A DNA stretch of 64,000 nt from Oligoflexia bacterium (GTDB lineage Bacteria > Bdellovibrionota > Bacteriovoracia > Bacteriovoracales > Bacteriovoracaceae). The stretch lies in the NCBI GenBank assembly GCA_015231955.1, contig JADGAN010000005.1:62001-126000 (forward strand), written 5' to 3'. Under the pieces are notes generated by a model, which worked only from the letters and a program-made list of their open reading frames with translations, was not told where the DNA came from and did not search any database. A program made the position numbers and the translations under genes. Below are positions 36,418 to 45,180 of this stretch, in pieces (the first letter of the stretch is position 1; the number at the start of each line of letters is the position of its first letter).

Positions 36418-37469
36418 AAAAACATCACCCTGACACTACTGAGAACAAAACATACTGTCTCCTCTTGGCCGCAGGATTAGGCGAACGCATGGGCGAAATT
36501 GGAAAATTTCTTCCTAAGCCACTTTGGCCTGTCTTTGATAAAACACTCTTAGAGATGCAAATCAATTATGCTTTGGATTTAAATTCAAATTTCAAAATAG
36601 ACCATCTCTTTATCAATACCCATAAAAATCACCAACAGATTCACCAATTTCTCTTAGAGAAACAATTGCTCTCCAACGTTACGCTTCTCCATGAGCCTGA
36701 ACTCCTGGATATTGGAGGTGCTATCCACAACCTGGCCGCAAGGCCCTCTATCAACTACGACGGCAACCTTTTGGTGATCAATAGCGATCAATTTCTATTT
36801 TTTGATTTTTCAACTCTAAAAAACGCACTCCTAGAGCTTTCTCTAAAGCTTACTCCAGTCATCCTCTTCGGAATTGACGTGGATACTCATCTTGGCCACA
36901 ATGAACTGCAACTAAAAAACCAATGCTACCTCTCTGCCATTCGTAAAAATAGTGAGATTCCCCGCTCCACTAAATCTATTCTCACTTACTCAGGAATGTC
37001 TCTTATAAAATTAAATGCGCTTGCTCCGGTCTCAGGCAAATCACCCTTTTTTACTTCAGTTGCAAACTATCTCGATAAAAATATCCTGATAAAGACCATT
37101 AGTAACTCCGAAGCGGAGTATTGGGATTTCGGGACTCTCCCTCGCTATTACCACTCCGTCTGCAAGCTCTTTGATCTTCTTACGAAAAAAAATTGCAGCA
37201 TTTTTGTAAACTTTTTAAAAAATCATCACTGCTTTACCCCAAGCAAGCTAAGTGCTGCTCTCTCCTCCTATGGACTGACAGACAATACGACACCTCATCT
37301 CTTGAATTTTTCTGCATACCCTTGTGCTATTGCAGACAAAGGCCCTAGCGGAACGGGCAATCATTTTAGGATCATTTTGCAGCAAGCTTGTGCTGATGAT
37401 GCCAGCACAGTTATTGATCATCACCAAGGCCTATACTATCGAAAGATTAAAACTGCCATCCCTTACTAG
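36414..37469 (+). CDS. murU: MurU-like sugar-1-phosphate nucleotidyltransferase with C-terminal extension
   Basis: A 351-residue protein. Residues 10 to about 245 are a nucleotidyltransferase: LLLAAGLGERMGEIGKFLPKPL (nucleotide and phosphate loop), DIGGAIHNL, LLVINSDQF, LTYSGMSLI and YWDFGTLPRY, matching MurU, which makes UDP-MurNAc from MurNAc-1-phosphate. MurU is about 225 residues; here some 105 more follow (from FDLLTKKNCSIFVNF to the end), of no recognised domain. With the upstream kinase it would complete the salvage route that bypasses MurA and fosfomycin. The start overlaps the kinase stop as ATGA. Confidence 0.8.
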   Translation: MKKHHPDTTENKTYCLLLAAGLGERMGEIGKFLPKPLWPVFDKTLLEMQINYALDLNSNFKIDHLFINTHKNHQQIHQFLLEKQLLSNVTLLHEPELLDIGGAIHNLAARPSINYDGNLLVINSDQFLFFDFSTLKNALLELSLKLTPVILFGIDVDTHLGHNELQLKNQCYLSAIRKNSEIPRSTKSILTYSGMSLIKLNALAPVSGKSPFFTSVANYLDKNILIKTISNSEAEYWDFGTLPRYYHSVCKLFDLLTKKNCSIFVNFLKNHHCFTPSKLSAALSSYGLTDNTTPHLLNFSAYPCAIADKGPSGTGNHFRIILQQACADDASTVIDHHQGLYYRKIKTAIPY

Positions 37470-37487
37470 TCCAAGCACAACAGCGGT

Positions 37488-37697
37488 CTACTCCATAGTA
37501 TCATCATACTTCTCATCATCGTTCACCATTTGGATGCACCCTAGCGGACAAATCTCCACACACAAGTTGCAAAAAGTGCACGACCACGAGTCTACAGCAT
37601 AGGAAACTCCATTATACTGGATCGAGTGCTCTGGGCAAATCAGGCGACAATTATCGCATTTAATACAACTATAATTTATTGAAAGTATCGGTCTCAT
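37488..37697 (-). CDS. Small 4Fe-4S dicluster ferredoxin
   Basis: A 69-residue protein with two complete 4Fe-4S motifs: CIKCDNCRLICP and CTFCNLCVEICP. It is a cytoplasmic electron carrier of the bacterial 2[4Fe-4S] type, ending in a short acidic tail. The ATG at 37697 is chosen. An ATG 63 nt further out would add residues unlike the family and overlap the divergent gene. The ribosome site is weak. The redox partner is not evident; the EtfAB and YjjI/YjjW genes are several kilobases away. Confidence 0.82.
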   Translation of the reverse strand: MRPILSINYSCIKCDNCRLICPEHSIQYNGVSYAVDSWSCTFCNLCVEICPLGCIQMVNDDEKYDDTME

Positions 37698-37752
37698 AGG
37701 TATATGATACAGGTGAACACCTTGATCAAGATATCGGGTAAAAAATGGGCCA

Positions 37753-38541
37753 ATGCGCATGAATTTAAGAATTCACAATCTATCCCATGCTGCAATCAAC
37801 AGTATGCTCTTCCTCTTAATCTCACTCTTTTATTTTCACACGGCAATTGTTATCCAAAACAACATGACTGCCATTCACCTTACTCCTTTGATCGATTTTT
37901 TGAATAACCACTTGCCGCTGATTGCCCTCATTGCCATTACAATTATCAGCATCGCAAAGGCAAAAAAAATATCCGTTCTCCTTCTGGCGATAACGCTGGC
38001 CATTTTCACAGCACTGCTTGCAAATTTAGTCTTTGAAAAATTTGGACGGATTGTTTTTTTAATGTGTAGTTCCTATGCCATTTTTGCATTCACTTGCCTT
38101 AGCTTTTGGTGGGTTGAGATCAAAAAGGCCATCTACAATCCCAAATTTCTTGAGGGAACTCTCTTCTCCAGGCCTCCTATCACCATCAGTATCACAATCG
38201 CCGCTGCAACAACCCGCTCGAATAGCAACTCTACAGCACTTCCTATGCACCAAGGAATCCTTTCTAACTGGGATGCTTATAGCGCTTTTGCCCTCTTGGA
38301 TGCTGATATTCCCAAAGATCTCCTTGGTAAAAAAATAATCTTTACCGCCGTTTTCAAAGAGGTTAGCTTTCAAAATCTTGGTTGGATTGTTACTAGTTGT
38401 CCTTCAATTAAAGGTGTAGGTATCACCTTTCCTCGTAAACAAACTTTTTTTAGATCTGTACTTGATGATTCACAAAAAAATTGGCAAACACTCTATACTC
38501 ACCTCATCGATATGGCATATTTGCCGGAGTTTTGGAAATAA
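37753..38541 (+). CDS. Membrane protein of unknown function
   Basis: A 262-residue protein not recognised as a named family. Four hydrophobic segments occupy roughly residues 18-36, 50-66, 72-92 and 98-116 (SMLFLLISLFYFHTAIVI, LIALIAITIISIA, SVLLLAITLAIFTALLANL, IVFLMCSSYAIFAFTCLSFW). The remaining ~140 residues form a soluble domain that may be cytoplasmic and beta-rich (KKIIFTAVFKEVSFQNLGWIV). The start is shared by two nearby ATGs (37753 and 37759). It is divergent from the ferredoxin gene. Confidence 0.7.
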   Translation: MRMNLRIHNLSHAAINSMLFLLISLFYFHTAIVIQNNMTAIHLTPLIDFLNNHLPLIALIAITIISIAKAKKISVLLLAITLAIFTALLANLVFEKFGRIVFLMCSSYAIFAFTCLSFWWVEIKKAIYNPKFLEGTLFSRPPITISITIAAATTRSNSNSTALPMHQGILSNWDAYSAFALLDADIPKDLLGKKIIFTAVFKEVSFQNLGWIVTSCPSIKGVGITFPRKQTFFRSVLDDSQKNWQTLYTHLIDMAYLPEFWK

Positions 38542-38560
38542 CAAACTCTGGTTAAAATAA

Positions 38561-38586
38561 CTCTTAGATATACCCTCATCTAAGAG
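38561..38586 (+). promoter_or_regulatory. Perfect 9-bp hairpin immediately upstream of the 38593 gene
   Basis: CTCTTAGAT (38561-38569) and ATCTAAGAG (38578-38586) are perfect inverse copies around an 8-nt loop. The right arm contains the AAGAG that is the only candidate ribosome site for the ATG at 38593, so folding would hide it. No U-run follows, which argues against a simple terminator for the gene ending at 38541. Confidence 0.4.
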
Positions 38587-38592
38587 AAACCC

Positions 38593-39135
38593 ATGGCCAA
38601 TAAGAACAACAAAGAAAACCTCATCCTACAGCTTCTCAACGAGACACTCAATGAGAATGAACAGCAAAGTAGTAGCAGCAAAAGCGAAGTAGATTTCAAC
38701 CGTTATTTCGAAGAACGCTCGCATTGCGAGACAGCACAAACAGTACTCCCTTTTAATGAACAACTCACTCATTTCCTACAATTGAACCAAATCGATTTTT
38801 GTTTTTCAGGTCATCTGGAGCCACTCATCAAATGTATCCGTTTTGAAATTAGCGGAGTCATTGTGGATTTCCCAATGAACTGGAGTATCTTTCCTGCTCT
38901 ACTGGCCTCCCAGCTACCCAGCAAAAGCAGCATCTCCTTCAACAAAGAGCACGATCCTTTTAGTTTTATCTCCATCTTCCAATCACTCCTTGCTAAAAAC
39001 GGGCAGAGCAGTGAGATTAGTAGTATTATCTTTGCATGCAAGCAAGAGGCAATTTATCTATTCCTTGTTCCCATTCACAAGGCATCAAGTGCAATTTCTA
39101 TAAGGCAATTTTTTGAGCAAGAGAGGAACTTTTAA
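38593..39135 (+). CDS. Hypothetical soluble protein
   Basis: A 180-residue protein with no recognised domain. The first 45 residues are polar and Asn/Gln/Ser/Glu rich (NENEQQSSSSKSE). The rest is a mixed globular sequence with hydrophobic segments (SGVIVDFPMNWSIFPALLASQL; AIYLFLVPIHKASSAISI) but no clear membrane span or signal peptide. Its stop overlaps the 3' end of the convergent endonuclease-like gene by 4 nt. A hairpin just upstream may control translation. Confidence 0.62.
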   Translation: MANKNNKENLILQLLNETLNENEQQSSSSKSEVDFNRYFEERSHCETAQTVLPFNEQLTHFLQLNQIDFCFSGHLEPLIKCIRFEISGVIVDFPMNWSIFPALLASQLPSKSSISFNKEHDPFSFISIFQSLLAKNGQSSEISSIIFACKQEAIYLFLVPIHKASSAISIRQFFEQERNF

Positions 39136-39977
39136 TTAAGCGATTCATAATAATCTTTCAACATTTTTGCATCCACTTCCAGATTAGGACTATTACAAAT
39201 AACATAACCTTTGCAATTCCAATCTTTCAGTGCTCGCAACAAATCCCGCCAATTAAAATCGGAGTCATTTAAGTTTAGGTGCTTTAAATCACCTTTCGAG
39301 TTTGAGCTAATCCCTGAAATGTGAATATGCATATTTTCAAGAACATTTTTCCCAAGCTCACCTTTTATCTGCCCAAGCACATTACAAAAATCGTCATAGC
39401 TGTTATAACAATTTGTCCTGGCGTAAAGATGAGAGAAATCGAGACAAGGAAGGCAGGAGTTAACCGACTTGGCCAGCGAGATCAACTCCTCAAGTGATCC
39501 AAACTGGCTAGTCTTACCAGTTAGCTCTGGACGCAATTCAATCTCAATATCCAAGCGATTAAGCCTCTCTTCGATCACATTAAGACTCTTCTCGACGAGA
39601 TCAAACACGTCATAAGGGGAATCCTTCATGTAGAAAGCGGCATGAAAGGTCATAGACTCTGCCCCACACATATCGGAGATCTTTGCTGTCTGGATAATCC
39701 TCTCCACAGAGGAGTCGATCTTATCCTGCTCTCGCGCATTGAGATTGATGTAGTAAGGACCATGCGATGTCAGAGGGATTTGAAGTTCATAGGAGACTTT
39801 GCGTAGCGCACTAGAGACTTCCTCCTTCATTCTAACTCCATGAGCAAACTCTAGTTGCATACAATCAAGCCCCAATTTTGCGATCTGCCTAACCCCTTCA
39901 ATGGGATTATTTCTCTTTGGTGTGCTATTTGGAACACCGGCAGTTCCGAATAACAACCGATTAAAAGAGGATTGCAT
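39132..39977 (-). CDS. Endonuclease IV-like AP endonuclease (TIM barrel)
   Basis: A 281-residue protein of the xylose isomerase-like TIM-barrel group, closest to the archaeal/bacterial Nfo type. Metal-site segments visible are LTSHGPYYINLNA, MTFHAAFY, IELRPELTGK, LDFSHLYAR and NMHIHISG, in the correct order. The classical Nfo motifs HAPYLINLAS and LDTCH are altered, so it could instead be a sugar isomerase relative. If it is Nfo it would cleave at abasic sites in base-excision repair. It starts at ATG 39977 and is divergent from the 40181 operon. Confidence 0.75.
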   Translation of the reverse strand: MQSSFNRLLFGTAGVPNSTPKRNNPIEGVRQIAKLGLDCMQLEFAHGVRMKEEVSSALRKVSYELQIPLTSHGPYYINLNAREQDKIDSSVERIIQTAKISDMCGAESMTFHAAFYMKDSPYDVFDLVEKSLNVIEERLNRLDIEIELRPELTGKTSQFGSLEELISLAKSVNSCLPCLDFSHLYARTNCYNSYDDFCNVLGQIKGELGKNVLENMHIHISGISSNSKGDLKHLNLNDSDFNWRDLLRALKDWNCKGYVICNSPNLEVDAKMLKDYYESLN

Positions 39978-40180
39978 AAGTGACTCCTTCTAAGTTACTG
40001 ATCCATAAAAAATAAAAACAAACAGAGGTCATAGATTTATAATACAAATCTGCAAAAAAGTCCAGACAAAGAGTCAAGACCCATGGTAGCAAAAAAATGA
40101 CGTGAAATTTTTTCTTGATGGGAAAAGCAATTCATTACACTATTCAATCATGATTAGTAATTTTTTCAGGATGAACAACA

Positions 40181-41101
40181 GTGATTAAAAATACTCTTGT
40201 ATTCTTACTAGGACTCTTCCTGCTCACATTTCCCCTCTACTACCCCTACTCCCTTCTCTTCTCTCATCACCATTCGTTCCTGATTTATGTGATAACACTC
40301 ACTCTATCTACTCTCTTTCTTTGTACTCACGTCGGTAAAATTTACCTTTGGTTTTTTGGGATCAAGTACAACGGAAGGAAACAATACCAAGAGTTAAATG
40401 CAATGGCACAAAAACATGCTTTAAAAATTGGAAACAGAATTGCTCCGAAAATTGTAGTAAGCAATGATCTCAAAAAACTCTCCTATGCCATCTGTATCAA
40501 AAATTATCGAGATACCATTCTTATCATCCCTAAACCCTTTATGGAAATTCTTGCCCCAAAAGATCTCGATGTTTTAGTGCAACTAAACTTGTTAAAATGC
40601 TCACAACCAGGGAGCACCTATCAGGCCATTCTTGTACTGCTAATCCTCTTTATCAACAAACAGATAGACTACCTCTCCTCTCAAAAGAGCATAATCTTTG
40701 TACAAAAGCTTCCCTTACTCTCTCTTATTGCTAAACTTTTAGAAATCTTAACCTTCATCACGAATAATTTTTTCAATGAGTGCATCCTTAAGCAAATCGG
40801 ATACCCTAATATCTCCTTTCTCACCGATCTTAAGGCAGCATTTCTCTCTAAAGACGCCTACACTTTAGCAGATTTTTTTTCCAAATCCTTCCTAGAAAAA
40901 CCCTCACAAAATGCACACACTTTTTTGGGCCACCTCTCAGCCACCAATTGTTACTACGATTTTTGCTATAATCTTTCTCGTCAAGATGATAACTTTAAAT
41001 ACACACCTCCCAAGTTAAACTCCCTTATTTCCACTCGGATCACTTCTACTGAACGCTATAATAATCTTCCCCATTTTACGGAAACGGAAAAATCATCTTA
41101 A
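40181..41101 (+). CDS. Membrane protein resembling M48/HtpX but without the zinc motif
   Basis: A 306-residue protein. Two N-terminal membrane segments (LVFLLGLFLLTFPLYYPYSLLF and FLIYVITLTLSTLFLC) are followed by RIAPKIVVSNDLKKLSYAI, then TILIIPKPFMEILAPKDLDVLVQLNLLK. This runs like the HtpX/Ste24 pattern (NA.A.G......v.vt.GLL..L...EL.aVLAHElaH), but the HExxH position reads QLNLLK. A further hydrophobic region and a later NECILKQIG correspond in position to the HtpX third-ligand area. Translation starts at GTG 40181 with AGGA upstream. The stop overlaps the histidine kinase start (TAATG). The M48 relationship is tentative. Confidence 0.5.
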   Translation: MIKNTLVFLLGLFLLTFPLYYPYSLLFSHHHSFLIYVITLTLSTLFLCTHVGKIYLWFFGIKYNGRKQYQELNAMAQKHALKIGNRIAPKIVVSNDLKKLSYAICIKNYRDTILIIPKPFMEILAPKDLDVLVQLNLLKCSQPGSTYQAILVLLILFINKQIDYLSSQKSIIFVQKLPLLSLIAKLLEILTFITNNFFNECILKQIGYPNISFLTDLKAAFLSKDAYTLADFFSKSFLEKPSQNAHTFLGHLSATNCYYDFCYNLSRQDDNFKYTPPKLNSLISTRITSTERYNNLPHFTETEKSS

Positions 41102-43020
41102 TGAAAGCATTGTTTGAAAAATACTTTAAAAATACGCTGAAAGAATCCAGTGGAGAATTGAATCAATATTACCCTCTTGTCTTCACATTCATTTTTATTC
41201 TCATTCTCATTCAATACTCTTTTCCCTCGATTGAGGCCTTTTTATATGATCTACGCATCCGCAGCGACTTTGCAATCGAGTATAACAATGATGTCATTGT
41301 TATCACACTTGATGATGAAAGCGACGCCTTCCTTGGAGAAAAGTATCCTTACACCTATGCCACCCATACTCGCTTCTTTAGCGAACTCACCAAGGCAAGG
41401 CCAGGAGTAATCTCCTTTCTCGTAGGCCTGCAAAATCCTGACTCCGACCAAGAATCCATCGAGCTTGAAAAGCTTAAGAGTATCATCCAAAAATACACCA
41501 ACAATGGAGGCAGCTTTCGCTTTGGTACCCATTTACTAGAGGGCTTTGGAGAACAATGGCCACCAGGGCCCTTACAAGAGCTTGGCCACTCTCTTACCCT
41601 TATTCACATCGATAGTATGAGTTTTGCTAAGGATGAGATTTGCCGGCGCGCTATTTTAAACATCTCTGGTGATGACTCCATTCACCTCTGGAGCGCCAAT
41701 CAGTTTCGAAGCTTCAAAGGACTTCCCACTCTAAGCGCGACCTCCTTCAAGGGGGCCTACTATTCTCACGGGGCCGATGCCACCTTTGCTTTCTTCCGCT
41801 ACTTCACCAACCCTGTCTCCGTCAAAGAAAAAGGCAACATCCCCAAAATTCCTTATCACAAAGTAGCGGTTGGCAACTTTCCATCCGATTACTTTAAAGA
41901 TAAAGTGGTCATTATCGCCTCTCAATACTCCTCACGTGATAACGATTTTATTCAAACCCCTTTTAACCGCGAAAAGGATGAGTTCTCTGTTCCAACCGCA
42001 AATATCCATGCCACCATCACCCAGGCCTTAATTCAAAACAAGACAGTTGTGGAAATTCCAAGGTACTTCACCAATATCCTCTGTTTTATTATCGCCATTC
42101 TCCTCTCTTATATCAACTCGCGCACCAGCCCGATGAAAGGACTGCTGATTATTTTGATTACGATGGTTGCCATTTTAGCTATCTCCTTTGCACTGTTTTC
42201 CCTCTTTGGGGCCTGGCTCTATACGACCCATTTGGTGTTTACAGTGTTTATTGCTTACTATATTTGGGTGCCCTTTCGAGCAATCGCAGAGTACCAAACC
42301 CGCTATGTGATCGAAGAGGAGAGTAAACTCCTAAAAGAGGTGGATGAACTTAAACAAAATTTTATCTCCCTTATGAGCCACGACCTTAAAACCCCTGTGG
42401 CCAAGATCGCAGGCAATGCTGAAAACCTCTACCGGATCTATGCTCAAGATGAGAAACAAAAGGCGCATTTGCAAAATATCATGGATGCTACCAAGGAGCT
42501 GAATCACTTTATCACCGGCATCCTGGACTTCATCAAAATCGAATCGAGGCGGCTAAAATTAAATCTCATCAGCAAAGATATCAATACCATAGTTGAGGAG
42601 GTGGCGAAAAACTATCGCTATGAAGCCGCTAATCAATCCATTACCATTGAACAGTCACTTGCTCCTCTTTACCCCATCTCCATTGATCCTGATCTTATGA
42701 AGAGGGTGATCTCCAATCTCCTAGAAAATGCCATAAAATATGCTGGCAAAGAGTCTAAGATTATTGTAAAAACATGGGATGATGAAAGGCTCGTCTACGT
42801 CGAAGTTCGAGATAACGGTGTGGGTATCGCCTCTGAAAATTTAGAACACATCTTTGATAAGTTCTACCGTGTAAAAAATGATGCCTCTCATGGAGTGAAA
42901 GGGTTCGGACTAGGCCTCTATTTGGTAAAATATTTTGTTGAACTAAACAATGGAAGTATATCGGTGGAGTCAGAACTAGGGAAGGGAACAGCTTTTCTCA
43001 TAAAATTGAAGAATGCGTAG
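41101..43020 (+). CDS. CHASE2-domain sensor histidine kinase
   Basis: A 639-residue membrane kinase. After one N-terminal membrane segment comes an extracytoplasmic CHASE2 domain (residues about 45-325: DDESDAFLGEKYPY near its start, VKDKVVIIAS-like DYFKDKVVIIASQY near its end). Three closely spaced membrane spans follow (about 323-395). The transmitter has the H-box MSHDLKTPVAK with the histidine near 427, the N-box ISNLLENAIKYAG, and G-boxes VRDNGVGIA and GFGLGLYLVKYF. CHASE2 ligands are unknown. Its partner is very likely the NtrC-type regulator 55 nt downstream. Confidence 0.92.
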   Translation: MKALFEKYFKNTLKESSGELNQYYPLVFTFIFILILIQYSFPSIEAFLYDLRIRSDFAIEYNNDVIVITLDDESDAFLGEKYPYTYATHTRFFSELTKARPGVISFLVGLQNPDSDQESIELEKLKSIIQKYTNNGGSFRFGTHLLEGFGEQWPPGPLQELGHSLTLIHIDSMSFAKDEICRRAILNISGDDSIHLWSANQFRSFKGLPTLSATSFKGAYYSHGADATFAFFRYFTNPVSVKEKGNIPKIPYHKVAVGNFPSDYFKDKVVIIASQYSSRDNDFIQTPFNREKDEFSVPTANIHATITQALIQNKTVVEIPRYFTNILCFIIAILLSYINSRTSPMKGLLIILITMVAILAISFALFSLFGAWLYTTHLVFTVFIAYYIWVPFRAIAEYQTRYVIEEESKLLKEVDELKQNFISLMSHDLKTPVAKIAGNAENLYRIYAQDEKQKAHLQNIMDATKELNHFITGILDFIKIESRRLKLNLISKDINTIVEEVAKNYRYEAANQSITIEQSLAPLYPISIDPDLMKRVISNLLENAIKYAGKESKIIVKTWDDERLVYVEVRDNGVGIASENLEHIFDKFYRVKNDASHGVKGFGLGLYLVKYFVELNNGSISVESELGKGTAFLIKLKNA

Positions 43021-43075
43021 GTAGCATGCACAGAATGTAAAATGCTTAATGCCTAATGCTTAAGGAGTGACCACT

Positions 43076-44665
43076 ATGTATCGTGTTTTGGTTGTTGATG
43101 ACGATCCAGTATTAAGGCAATCGATTAAGGATGCTTTGGAGTTTCAAGAATTTATTGTCGATGTTGCCTGTAATGGACGAGAAGCAGTCAATGCTGTCTA
43201 TCGAGAAAAATTTGATCTTGTGGTCATGGATGTGAACATGCCGGAGATGAATGGGATTGATGCCTTGATTGAGATAAAAAAACACAATCTGGCCATTATC
43301 GTGCTCATCCTCACCGCCTACTCCAATGTCCAAGATGCTGTCAAAGCAGTCAAAGAGGGTGCCTATAACTATTTAGAAAAACCGATCAGCTCAGAAAATC
43401 TTGTGGCGCTTATTAAGCGAGCACTTAAAGCAAGATCAATGGTAGAAACCATGGCCTTCTCGGCCCCCACCCTTTCCCTCGGAGAAAAAAGTGGGAGTGA
43501 AAAATTTGTAGGTGAATCAGGGGCAATGCTTAAGGTATTTAACCTGATTGAGAAACTGGCCAAGGTCAACACCCCTGTGCTTATTCGAGGTGAATCGGGA
43601 ACGGGCAAAGAACTGGTCGCCAAAGCAATTCATTTTAATGGACCTAGAAAAGATGAGAAGTTTGTTACTGTCAACTGTGCGGCCATCCCAGAAACCTTAA
43701 TTGAGTCGGAACTTTTTGGACACGAGAAGGGTGCCTTTACCGGGGCCATTGAACGCAAAATCGGTAAATTTCAATACGCCAGTGGTGGAACGCTCTTTCT
43801 AGATGAAATTGGTGATATCTCTCCCAGCATGCAGGTAAAGCTTCTCCGCGTTTTACAAGAAAAAAACTTCACCCCTGTGGGTGCTAATCGCGAGATCACT
43901 TGTGATGTTCGCGTGATTGCAGCTTCTAATAAACATTTTGAAGAGATGATTAAAGCTGGAACTTTTCGCGAAGATCTTTTCTATCGCTTAAATGTTTTGC
44001 CTGTGTACTTACCACCGCTACGTGAGCGCACTTCCGACATTCCTCACCTTCTTAACCACTACGTGAACTATTTCAATAATCTTCACGATCTGCATATCAA
44101 AGGCATTCGCGAAGAGACACTTAAACTTTTAATGGCCCATCGTTGGCCTGGAAATATTCGTGAACTTCGAAACGTTTTAGAGCACTCCTTTATTATTGAA
44201 TCATCCGATTATATTACTCCCTCATCGCTCCCTGATATTTTGCAACCCAAGAGTGCCGCTGCTTCAAGTAGCAATACTGGTTCAGTCCAGTATGATGAAA
44301 ATCGTCATGGCAACGATGACAGTGATGACAACGATGATAATGATGATCTAGAACACTATTCCGATGGCAAAGATGTTGGCAATTTCATCGATGTTGAAGG
44401 CATTCGCAACTCTGTACTGGATGAGGCATTAAGTGATAAGAATTCCAACGACTACAAATACTCTTTTGGGGTCGTCGATGGGCGTTTGGACTTTCAAGTG
44501 GCCAAAGATCTCTTTGAAAAGCAATTCATTATTGAGGCGCTAAAAATCAACAGTGGTCGTATCAACCAAACTGCTCTTAAAGCAAACATCCCCAAGAAAA
44601 CTCTGCTACGAAAAATTGAAAAATATGGTATTGTCCCACGCGAATACGCAAGGAAAATTCTCTAG
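43076..44665 (+). CDS. NtrC-family sigma-54 response regulator
   Basis: A 529-residue regulator. The receiver domain shows VVDDDP and the phosphorylated aspartate in VVMDVNMPEMNG (about residue 52), then ILTAYS and YLEKPIS. The AAA+ domain has GESGTGKELVAKAIH, the sigma-54 loop GAFTGA, GGTLFLDEIGD and HRWPGNIRELRN. A Fis-type helix-turn-helix (RINQTALKANIPKKTLLRKI) ends the protein. Between AAA+ and the helix-turn-helix is an acidic insert (DSDDNDDNDDLEHYSDG) encoded by near-repeat DNA. The ATG at 43076 has TAAGGAG nine bases upstream; a GTG three codons earlier is not needed. Confidence 0.93.
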   Translation: MYRVLVVDDDPVLRQSIKDALEFQEFIVDVACNGREAVNAVYREKFDLVVMDVNMPEMNGIDALIEIKKHNLAIIVLILTAYSNVQDAVKAVKEGAYNYLEKPISSENLVALIKRALKARSMVETMAFSAPTLSLGEKSGSEKFVGESGAMLKVFNLIEKLAKVNTPVLIRGESGTGKELVAKAIHFNGPRKDEKFVTVNCAAIPETLIESELFGHEKGAFTGAIERKIGKFQYASGGTLFLDEIGDISPSMQVKLLRVLQEKNFTPVGANREITCDVRVIAASNKHFEEMIKAGTFREDLFYRLNVLPVYLPPLRERTSDIPHLLNHYVNYFNNLHDLHIKGIREETLKLLMAHRWPGNIRELRNVLEHSFIIESSDYITPSSLPDILQPKSAAASSSNTGSVQYDENRHGNDDSDDNDDNDDLEHYSDGKDVGNFIDVEGIRNSVLDEALSDKNSNDYKYSFGVVDGRLDFQVAKDLFEKQFIIEALKINSGRINQTALKANIPKKTLLRKIEKYGIVPREYARKIL

Positions 44666-44667
44666 CT

Positions 44668-45180
44668 ATGAAAAAATTTTCACTCTTAATTGCCAGCGCC
44701 CTTACTATCATTGCTTTAGACCAGGCCAGCAAGATTGCTATTCGAGCTAAAATGTACCTAGGAGAGAGTATCTCCATCATTGATGGCCTCTTTAACTTAT
44801 GGCACGTAAAAAATTATGGGGTCGCTTTTGGAATGGGCTCCAATGCCCATGAGCTTATTCGCACTATTTTTTTCTTGGGCCTTCCTGTAATCGCTTGCTT
44901 TGTCTTGACCTATCTCATTTGGAGAGGATGCAAAGCAGAGAGCAAAGCTACAGGCCTACAGCTCGCTGCCTATACCCTCATTCTTGGAGGCGCCGTTGGC
45001 AATCTCCTCGATCGCTTCCTCTTTGGCTTTGTCACCGACTTTCTTGATTTTTACTGGAACAGCAGTCACTTTGCCACCTTCAATATTGCCGATACTTCGA
45101 TCTCTATAGCGGCGGGACTTTTGATTTTAGATTTTATCATCGAGAGCAGGCGCGAGTATAAAAAACTTAGGTCCTCCTGA
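44668..45180 (+). CDS. lspA: Lipoprotein signal peptidase (signal peptidase II)
   Basis: A 170-residue inner-membrane aspartyl protease that removes prolipoprotein signal peptides. Motifs are DQASKIA at the N-terminus, VKNYGVAFGM, GAVGNLLDRFLFGFVTDF (first catalytic aspartate) and ATFNIADTSISIA (second catalytic aspartate). Four hydrophobic spans are visible. The many lipoproteins in this window are its likely clients. It starts 2 nt after the response regulator and ends with a TGATG junction to the Lgt-family gene. Confidence 0.94.
   Translation: MKKFSLLIASALTIIALDQASKIAIRAKMYLGESISIIDGLFNLWHVKNYGVAFGMGSNAHELIRTIFFLGLPVIACFVLTYLIWRGCKAESKATGLQLAAYTLILGGAVGNLLDRFLFGFVTDFLDFYWNSSHFATFNIADTSISIAAGLLILDFIIESRREYKKLRSS

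Noticed and set aside
43021-43060. Short repeat of AATGCTTAATGCCTAATGCTTAA before the response regulator
   Set aside because: Too short and degenerate to call a repeat element; probably chance or minor slippage.
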